Assembly: GCA_003569185.1 (NCBI GenBank)
Contig: BGOJ01000001.1
Span: 1-64,000, forward strand
Direction: 5' to 3'
Length of the DNA: 64,000 nucleotides
Source: Candidatus Planktophila sp.
GTDB taxonomy: Bacteria; Actinomycetota; Actinomycetes; Nanopelagicales; Nanopelagicaceae
Positions 57,013 through 64,000 of the stretch are shown here, piece after piece. Below the pieces are notes generated by a model. The model had not been told where the DNA came from, searched no databases, and saw only the letters and a program-made list of their open reading frames with translations. Position 1 is the first letter of the stretch. Each line of letters begins with the position of its first letter. A program made the translations under genes and the position numbers.

Positions 57013-57699
57013 GTGGCTGAGATTTCAATTAAGGGAGCACGCCGAACTGAGTTCGGTAAAGGTGCATCTCGTAGATCACGTCGTGATGGATTTATTCCGG
57101 CGGTAATTTACGGACATGGCGAGAAACCACAGCATGTGGCATTACCTTCTCGTGAACTTGGAATTGCATTAAAGACCTCAAACGTTTTGATTGATGTTGT
57201 ATTAGATGATCACACAGAGTTAACACTTCCAAAATCTGTTAGCCGCGATCCATTAACTGGACTTCTAGAACACATTGACTTAGTTATTGTCCGCCGCGGT
57301 GAGCGAGTAGTTGTCTCTGTCCCAGTACATACCGAAGGTAAGTATGACCAAGATGGAATTTTGGAGCATACAAATAACTCTATTGAGGTTGAGACAGATG
57401 TAACTAACATCCCAGCTTTCTTAATGTTAAATATGGAAGGCATGATGGCTGGTGAATCTAAGTATGCAGCCGATGTGGTTCTACCAGAGGGCGTTAAATT
57501 AATTAGCGATCCAAAACTTACCGTTGTTCACTTATCAATTAAATCTGCTGAAGTTGAAGAGGTGGCAGTTGTGGCCACTGCTGAAGGAGATGCAGCCACT
57601 CCTGCCGGTGAGGGTGATGCTGCTGCCGCACCTGCTGCATCAGCTGATGGTGATAAGAAGGATGACAAGAAAGATGAAAAGAAGGACAAAAAGAAGTAA
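57013..57699 (+). CDS. rplY: 50S ribosomal protein bL25 (CTC/TL5 family)
   Basis: A 228-aa long-form bL25, which binds 5S rRNA. The N-terminal L25 domain (about 1-95) starts KGARRTEFGKGASRRSRR and contains PAVIYGHGEKPQHVAL. The C-terminal TL5-like beta domain (about 97-185) includes NIPAFLMLNMEG. The end is an Ala-rich stretch followed by a D/K-rich charged tail. GTG at 57013 follows GAGGGAG. pth lies 20 bases downstream, as in many actinobacteria. Confidence 0.95.
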   Translation: MAEISIKGARRTEFGKGASRRSRRDGFIPAVIYGHGEKPQHVALPSRELGIALKTSNVLIDVVLDDHTELTLPKSVSRDPLTGLLEHIDLVIVRRGERVVVSVPVHTEGKYDQDGILEHTNNSIEVETDVTNIPAFLMLNMEGMMAGESKYAADVVLPEGVKLISDPKLTVVHLSIKSAEVEEVAVVATAEGDAATPAGEGDAAAAPAASADGDKKDDKKDEKKDKKK

Positions 57700-57719
57700 G
57701 TTGGCATTAGCCTTAACTT

Positions 57720-58283
57720 ATGGCTGATCGTTGGTTAGTGATTGGTCTTGGAAATCCAGGACCTGAGTATGAAAAAACCAGACACAACATTGGTCAACTT
57801 GTCTTAGATCAACTTTCCGGTGGTCATAAATTCTCTTCCCACAAATCTCGAATGGAAATTTGCGAGGTTAAATGTGGTGAACAAACTTTAGTTTTAGCCA
57901 AATCTCGCGGCTTTATGAATGAAACTGGTGGCCCAGCTAAGGCATTACTAGATTTTTATAAAATTGAACCCACTCAAGTAATCGCAGTCCATGATGAACT
58001 TGATCTGCCATATAACGCACTTCGCATTAAACAAGGTGGCGGGGATAATGGGCATAATGGTCTTAAATCTTTAACTTCATCATTTTCAAATTCTGATTAC
58101 TTTCGAATCAGAATGGGTATTGGCCGTCCGATCGGAGATCAAGATCCAGCAGATTTTGTCTTAAAACCTTTTAGTAAAGAGGAGCGCAAGGATTTAGGTG
58201 AGTTCACAACGCGAGGCGCGGATGCAATTACTGCTTTGGTTTTAACTGGAATGGATAAAGCTCAAACCGCTTTTAACTCTTAA
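57720..58283 (+). CDS. pth: peptidyl-tRNA hydrolase
   Basis: A 187-aa esterase that recycles peptidyl-tRNAs dropped from ribosomes. It starts WLVIGLGNPGPEYEKTRHN with catalytic H22, followed by KSRGFMNETGGP, VHDELDLPYNALRIK and GGGDNGHNGLKSL. The gene is the normal size. TAGCCT lies six bases before the ATG, so it may be transcribed independently of rplY as a leaderless mRNA. Confidence 0.96.
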   Translation: MADRWLVIGLGNPGPEYEKTRHNIGQLVLDQLSGGHKFSSHKSRMEICEVKCGEQTLVLAKSRGFMNETGGPAKALLDFYKIEPTQVIAVHDELDLPYNALRIKQGGGDNGHNGLKSLTSSFSNSDYFRIRMGIGRPIGDQDPADFVLKPFSKEERKDLGEFTTRGADAITALVLTGMDKAQTAFNS

Positions 58284-58318
58284 TCTACAGAGAATCGAAA
58301 GTGGAGTAGCCTGGTTGT

Positions 58319-58822
58319 ATGACTGAGCGGCAGAAATTTGATTTTGTTAAGAAGATTCCAAGAAGTAAGGTAGAAATTCGTCGCTACCATCCATGTGTGA
58401 TAGCCGATGTACTTGTTGAAGCACCATATTCGCAAGCAGCAAGTCTTGGTTTTCGCCCACTGGTTACTTATATTTCCCAGAACAACATTGCAATGACCGC
58501 ACCAGTTCTTCAAGAATCAACTGACTCGCGCTCATGGATAATTTCCTTTGTTATGCCAGAAGGAATGACATTAGCTGACTTGCCTAATCCACAAAGTTCA
58601 AAAATCACATTGCGCACGCTTGCAGAGCAGCTAGCTGCAGCACTTCCATTTACTGGCATTACTACTACATCTAAAATCCAAGAGAAAGAATCAGAGCTTC
58701 GCCTAGCCCTTACAAATGAGAGCCTGACCCCAATTGGAACGCTGCGAATCGCCCGTTTTGATCCCCCTTGGAAACCAGGGTTTTTGCGTTACAACGAAGT
58801 GATTTTAGATATAAATCCCTAG
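58319..58822 (+). CDS. SOUL-family heme-binding-like protein
   Basis: A 167-aa protein of the SOUL/HBP family, with EIRRYHPCVIADV near the N-terminus, GFRPLVTYISQNN, IAMTAPVLQE and PPWKPGFLRYNEVIL at the C-terminus. No signal peptide is seen. The family binds heme or tetrapyrroles in some members; the role in this organism is unknown. TAGCCT lies six bases before the ATG, the same -10 and spacing as pth. Confidence 0.88.
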   Translation: MTERQKFDFVKKIPRSKVEIRRYHPCVIADVLVEAPYSQAASLGFRPLVTYISQNNIAMTAPVLQESTDSRSWIISFVMPEGMTLADLPNPQSSKITLRTLAEQLAAALPFTGITTTSKIQEKESELRLALTNESLTPIGTLRIARFDPPWKPGFLRYNEVILDINP

Positions 58823-58885
58823 AAGTAGATTCAGTTTTCGCTTCGCAAAAATGGTAACTGTGGCTTGTTAGCCTAGGTTTTTCTG

Positions 58886-61563
58886 CTAACTCTTCATTAC
58901 CTTAGCTCTGCCTGATTCAAGCCGGGCTACTGGCACTCTAAATGGTGAGCAGGAGACATAATCAAGATTTAAGTTATGAAAGAAGTGAATACTTCTTGGA
59001 TCTCCGCCATGTTCGCCACAAACACCTAATTTAAAATCTTTTCGATATGCCCGGGCTTGATCTCTAGCAATTTTTACCAATAGACCAACCCCATCTTGGT
59101 CGAGTGATTCAAATGGATTAAATGGAAGCAGCTCAAGATCTAAGTATCTTGGCAAGAATGTTGACTCAACATCATCGCGGCTAAATGCCCAGGTAAGTTG
59201 GGTCAGATCATTTGTGCCAAATGAGAAAAAGTCTGCGTAATCTGCCAATCTAGTTGCAGTAATTGCAGCCCTAGGAGTTTCAATCATGGTGCCAATAGGC
59301 ATCTCTAACTGCGCGCCATTTAAGGTTTTCTTAATCTCCTCTTCCAAAGTTTCTCTTAAATACAAAAGCTCACGCTGAGTTGCAACTAATGGAATCATCA
59401 ACTCAGGCTTTGGTTCAAAACCTGCCTTTTTAACCTCAAGTGAGGCAAGAACTAATGCACGCACCTGCATCTTAAATAATTCAGGAATTAATATGCCAAG
59501 TCGCACACCGCGAAGTCCAAGCATTGGGTTTGCTTCATGTAAACGCTTTACCGCAGCAAAGATTGCTTTATCACGTGGTGTAATTGTTGAATTCAAAGCC
59601 TCAGCTGTTGCCATCTCAGCGCTAAGAGTTGCTAGATCTGGCAAGAACTCATGTAAAGGTGGATCCAATAATCTAACTGTTACTGGATATCCAGACATTG
59701 CTTTAAGGATTCCCACGAAATCTGCTTGTTGCAGTGGCAGCATCTCAGCAATTACCGCATTTTGTTCTGCTTCATTTTCTGCCAACACAACTCGCTCTAC
59801 ATAATTTCTGCGCTCACCTAAGAACATATGCTCAGTTCGACATAAGCCAATACCTTGTGCGCCTAATGTTTTGGCACGCTGAGCATCCTCTGGCGTATCA
59901 GCATTTGCTCTTACATATAACTTTCTAATCTCATCTGCATGTTGCAAAATTCGATCAACTGCCTTCACAACTGGCGTGGCATCTTTTGCAGTGGCAAGCA
60001 AACTTCCTTCTAAGTATGAAGTAACTGGAGATTGGGTAACTGGTAGCTCACCTAAGTAAACACACCCAGTTGTGCCATCAATTGAGACAACCTCACCCTC
60101 TCGAACAATTAAATCCCCAACGCTAAATTGCAATAATTTTTCATCCACACTTATGCTCTCAGTTCCACAAACTGCAGTCTTTCCCATACCTCTAGCAACC
60201 ACTGCCGCGTGTGAGGTCTTACCGCCACGACTAGTCAAAATTCCTTCAGCAGCAACCATGCCAACTAAATCATCTGGGCTAGTTTCTCTGCGAACTAAAA
60301 TTACTTTACGTCCAGTTTTTGCTAAATCAAATGCTCGTTTTGAGTTAAAGACGATTTCACCAACCGCTGCACCTGGGGAGGCTGCAATTCCGGTTGCAAT
60401 TAAATTTCGGTTTGCAGTTAAATCAAATTGTGGAAACATTAATTGGGCTAATTGATCACCACTGGTGCGCATTAACGCCTCATCCATAGAGATCTTGCCT
60501 TCATCAACTAATTGAGTTGCAATACGAAATGCCGCTTCAGCTGTTCGCTTACCTACCCGAGTTTGTAATATCCAAAGCTTTCCGCGTTCGACTGTGAATT
60601 CAATATCGCACAAATCTCGATAATGATCCTCTAAAGTTTTCATCAATCGCTCTAGCTCTGCGTGAACAACTGGCTCTTTTTTAGACATATCTGCAAGTGA
60701 CATTGTGTTTCGAATACCAGCTACTACATCCTCACCCTGCGCACGATCTAAATAATCACCATAACTACCAGTTTCACCAGTTGCGGGGTTTCTGGTGAAT
60801 GCCACACCCGTACCGGAGTCATCACTTAAGTTTCCAAATACCATTGATTGAATATTTACAGCTGTTCCTAGATCAGATGGAATTCGCTCCCTGCGACGGT
60901 ATAGCTGGGCTCGTTCAGAGTTCCAGGATTTAAAGACCGCTTCAATTGATTGAGTTAGGTGATCAATTGGTTTTTTAGGAAATGGCTTATTAGTAAATTG
61001 CTCTATTGCCTTAATTAAATCTTGTGCTAACTCTTCAAAGCTACCGCCGATAACTCAGCAACCACTTTCACATTAGTTTTTTTTAGATACTCACCTTCAA
61101 TTTTATGAACTGTTTCATCAGGCAGGTCACAAACAATTCGGCCAAACATGTCGATAAACCTGCGATATGAATCCCAAGCAAACTTCTCATTTCCAGATGA
61201 TTTTGCCATGGCATCTGCAACCTCAGGAGTAATACCAACATTTAACACTGTCTCCATCATGCCTGGCATTGAGTGCTTAGCACCAGATCGAACTGAAACT
61301 AAAAGCGGATTACTTGCATCGCCAAAATTCTTTCCTACGACCTTTTCTAGATTGGCAAGTGAAACATGGATTTGATCATGCAGTTGAGCCGGAACGATGC
61401 CAGTTGTTAAGTACTCACGGCAGGCATCTGTTGTAATAGTAAAACCTGGTGGAACAGGTAATCCCATTTGAACCATCTCAGCAAGATTTGCACCCTTGCC
61501 ACCAAGCAAATCCGATTTACTTTTATCACCAAATGTAAACGGATAAATAAACTGCTTAGCCAA
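58886..61563 (-). CDS. ppdK: pyruvate, phosphate dikinase, frameshifted
   Basis: Interconverts pyruvate + ATP + Pi and PEP + AMP + PPi; about 892 aa after repair. The N-terminal ATP-grasp part has LLGGKGANLAEMVQMGLPVP and SVRSGAKHSMPGMMETVLN; FTRNPATGE follows. The swivelling domain has the phosphohistidine in GGKTSHAAVVARGMG, and the PEP-binding barrel ends with CGEHGGDPRSIHFF holding the catalytic Cys. The frame breaks near 61047; one base added joins VVAELSGGS to FEELAQDL. TTG at 61563 follows AGGGG. It lies 33 bases after ppc on the same strand, so PEP-making and PEP-consuming enzymes may be co-transcribed. Confidence 0.95.
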
Positions 61564-61596
61564 TTTGACCCCTGTCTAAAACTTCCGCCAGCCTAC

Positions 61597-64000
61597 TCAT
61601 CCAGTATTGCGCAAACCTGCTGCAACACCGTTAATAGTTAAAAGCAAGGCTCGTGCCAGAAGAGGGTCTGCCTGCTTTTGAGTGCGAACCCTTTTCAGAA
61701 GTGAGATTTGAAGTAATTGAATTGGTGCAAGGTAGGTATCTCTGACCTGCAAAGTTCTAGCCAATATTGGCTGATTGCCCAAGATCTCACTCTTATTGGT
61801 CATTAACAGCAACTCTTTAACTGTTAAATCAAACTCTGCTTTTATTTGATCAAATATTTTATGAAGTGATGGATCAACTAAAGTTGTCACATAACGTTGG
61901 GCAATTGCTAAATCTGTTTTTGCTAGAGTCATTTCAACATTACTGATAAAGGTTCTAAAGAAATGCCACTCTTTAAGTAATGTTTGAAGTAAATCTGATT
62001 TACCAGCTTCTCGAGCAGCTTTAAGTCCAGAACCAACTCCGTACCAACCCGGGACAATTTGGCGAGATTGTGTCCAACCAAATACCCATGGAATAGCACG
62101 TAAAGATTCGAGGCCAGCTGAAGCATCTGGTCGTCTAGAAGGACGTGAGCCTAAAAACATATTTCCTAATTGCTCAACAGGTGTTGATGCATAAAAGTAA
62201 GCAGGTAACTCATCTTGATCTACCAAAGCTCGATAAGAGTTATAGGCACTTTCACTTATTAAATCCATGCACTCATTCCAAGTGTTTAAATCAGCACTTG
62301 ATTGCCGTGGTTTTCTATTCAAAACAGTTGCTTCTAATGCAGCCGCTAAAGTTAACTCTAAGTTTTCTTTAGCTAACGCAGGTAGGCCAAACTTGTCAGA
62401 TATAACCTCACCCTGTTCAGTCATTTTTATCTGACCATCAATAGAGCCCCAAGGTAAGGCGATTAACGCGTCATAAGTTGGTCCGCCACCTCTACCAACT
62501 GATCCACCGCGACCATGAAATAGTCGAAGCTTTACCGAATGCTTTATGGCAACATCTCTTAGCTTTCGCTGTGCCTTATGAATCTCCCACTGACTAGTTG
62601 TTATACCTGCATCTTTATTTGAATCTGAATAGCCAAGCATTACCTCTTGGATTCCACCACGTAAATCAACTATTTTGCGATAATTCTTATCGCTTAGTAA
62701 CTCATCTAATATTTTGTCAGCAGATCTAAGCTCTGCCACAGTTTCCAATAGCGGAACAAAACCTATCTTTGCAAAGGAATTGGCCTCCTGCAGTGAGATT
62801 AATCCTGCCATCTTGGCAATTACTACTGCAGCCATTACATCATTTGCAGATTTAGTCATAGAGATTATGTAGCTTTCAATGACCTCTGGGCCAAATCGAT
62901 CAATCAATTCTTTAATTGCCTCAAATGTTTTAAAGCAGTTATCACTTGGTGAATCTAAATCCTTAAGGACTGGTGTTGATTTCTCAAGAAGCTGCTTGGT
63001 AAGAATTTCAGCGGTAGAGCCACCTAATACTTGATTTAATAATTTGTGATGGACCTCAGAATGCTCTCTGATATCCATAGTTGCATGGGTTAACCCAAAG
63101 GCATTAATTGATCGCATGATTCGATCAAGTAAGCCATTAGCGATTAATTCACCATTATTTGCAAGCAGAGATGAACGCATTACTTCAAAGTCTTTAAGTA
63201 AATCAGCGGTGTCTTTGTAATCTCGTCCTGGAAAGTGAGGCAAACCTGCTGCATGTCTTGATTGAGTCAGGGATAGCTTATGTCTTATTGCAGTTGCCTT
63301 TAAACGATAAGGCTCCTCTACATTAATTCTTCGATACCGTGCTTCTACTTCAGGTAAATTATCCAAATCTTGTTCAACTGATTTTTCTAACTCCTTAGAT
63401 ACCCCAGCTAATTTTGTTGAAATTGATAGTGCCTGCCTTAACTCATCAAGGTGTGAGAATAGAGTTCTGGTGAAATGTGCATTTTGCAAAAGTATTGCCG
63501 ATTTTGTCACCGCTGCAGTTATATTTGGATTTCCATCTCTATCTCCGCCAATCCAAGTTCCAAACCTCAACGGCCTAGCTGTTAGCGAAAGAGTTATACC
63601 TAATTTCTTAATTTCATTAACAAACTCAGCTAACACCTCTGGCACAGTTTCAAGAAGTAGTTCATCAAGGTAATAAATGGAATTGACCGCTTCATCCAGC
63701 GGATCTGGTCGACCTAAGCGAAGTTCATCTGTTTGCCATAGTAAATCGATAGCCTCCGCTAAACGCTCATTTTTTATTTGGCTCTCTGGCTGTTCAAGCA
63801 ATTGAGCGATTGTTGTCATTTTGCTCAAAACGGATCGTCGAGCTGCCTCTGTTGGATGTGCTGTAAATACTGGCCGCACTGAGAAGTTATCAAGCCAATT
63901 TTGTAAATCATTAGTTGAAAAATCCTTACCATCCTGCTGGGCTTTTGCAATATTTTCTATTGCTTTGCCAAGCCAAGAACCTTCAGATTTGTGTTCGGCT
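61597..64000 (-). CDS. ppc: phosphoenolpyruvate carboxylase, 5' partial
   Basis: Carboxylates PEP to oxaloacetate, the anaplerotic supply for citrate synthase. The open frame continues to the right edge without a stop, so the start lies outside. About 800 residues are visible: FTAHPTEAARRSVLS with the catalytic His, GTWIGGDRDGNPN, GYSDSNKDAGITTSQW, the FHGRGGSVGRGGGP loop and the conserved C-terminal RNTG. No frame breaks are seen. Confidence 0.97.
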   Translation of the reverse strand, partial: AEHKSEGSWLGKAIENIAKAQQDGKDFSTNDLQNWLDNFSVRPVFTAHPTEAARRSVLSKMTTIAQLLEQPESQIKNERLAEAIDLLWQTDELRLGRPDPLDEAVNSIYYLDELLLETVPEVLAEFVNEIKKLGITLSLTARPLRFGTWIGGDRDGNPNITAAVTKSAILLQNAHFTRTLFSHLDELRQALSISTKLAGVSKELEKSVEQDLDNLPEVEARYRRINVEEPYRLKATAIRHKLSLTQSRHAAGLPHFPGRDYKDTADLLKDFEVMRSSLLANNGELIANGLLDRIMRSINAFGLTHATMDIREHSEVHHKLLNQVLGGSTAEILTKQLLEKSTPVLKDLDSPSDNCFKTFEAIKELIDRFGPEVIESYIISMTKSANDVMAAVVIAKMAGLISLQEANSFAKIGFVPLLETVAELRSADKILDELLSDKNYRKIVDLRGGIQEVMLGYSDSNKDAGITTSQWEIHKAQRKLRDVAIKHSVKLRLFHGRGGSVGRGGGPTYDALIALPWGSIDGQIKMTEQGEVISDKFGLPALAKENLELTLAAALEATVLNRKPRQSSADLNTWNECMDLISESAYNSYRALVDQDELPAYFYASTPVEQLGNMFLGSRPSRRPDASAGLESLRAIPWVFGWTQSRQIVPGWYGVGSGLKAAREAGKSDLLQTLLKEWHFFRTFISNVEMTLAKTDLAIAQRYVTTLVDPSLHKIFDQIKAEFDLTVKELLLMTNKSEILGNQPILARTLQVRDTYLAPIQLLQISLLKRVRTQKQADPLLARALLLTINGVAAGLRNTG

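Overview
This AT-rich window looks like the chromosome of a streamlined actinobacterium. Lineage markers include SenX3-RegX3, CarD, a MutT1-type Nudix plus phosphatase protein, CitA-type citrate synthase, proteins matching DUF3263, DUF3027 and DUF2530, a Glp-RimJ-GlpR divisome locus and a protein mannosyltransferase next to rsmI. Low GC, very short intergenic gaps, overlapping genes and few regulators suggest a freshwater acI-like (Nanopelagicales-type) genome. That placement is inference; no 16S gene is present.

Layout. 1-2.4 kb: senX3-regX3 and a lipoprotein. 2.4-7.3 kb: carD-ispDF-cysS-rlmB-SGNH hydrolase, in mycobacterial gene order. 7.3-11.2 kb: polyphosphate and nucleotide block (ppk, mutT1, ppx), then tRNA-Thr. 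11.4-18 kb: oxidoreductases (GMC, NDH-2, an SDR fusion), an alpha/beta hydrolase and a PLP decarboxylase. 18-24.7 kb: groEL under CIRCE, DUF3027, cold-shock protein, DUF2530, a new 27-codon ORF, serC, pdxH, citA. 24.9-28.6 kb: sugar-type ABC importer without its ATPase. 28.6-41 kb: esterase, photolyase, FAD oxidoreductase, homospermidine synthase, GGDEF protein, Tat-exported Rieske protein, secreted protein, SDR, saccharopine-dehydrogenase-like protein, tRNA-Arg, MMPL transporter. 41-49 kb: small ORF, fmdB, copC, copD-ctaG, acyl-CoA dehydrogenase, 5-FTHF cyclo-ligase, glp-rimJ-glpR, pmt. 49-58.8 kb: rsmI-metG-tatD-ksgA-ispE, tRNA-Gln, glmU, prs, tRNA-Arg, rplY, pth, SOUL protein. 58.9-64 kb: ppdK and ppc, the latter running off the right edge.

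How it fits together. IspDF and IspE supply MEP-pathway steps. Ppk and Ppx make and degrade polyphosphate. Ppc and PpdK connect PEP, pyruvate and oxaloacetate and feed CitA. The Glp/GlpR pair probably serves cell division, not molybdenum cofactor synthesis, because the MoeA-like protein has lost its substrate-facing domain.

Two window-wide signals stand out. First, about 16 single-base indels break at least 12 genes, including essential ones (cysS, citA, ppdK); four lie in the first 1.1 kb. Each is repaired by one base, so base-calling or assembly error is more likely than decay. Such genes are given here as one feature spanning the repaired frame. Second, about 20 genes have a TANNNT hexamer 6-7 bases (8 in one case) before their start codon and no Shine-Dalgarno sequence, the signature of leaderless mRNAs. 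No CRISPR array, insertion sequence, prophage, rRNA gene or origin was seen, and no stretch above 300 bases lacks a gene.
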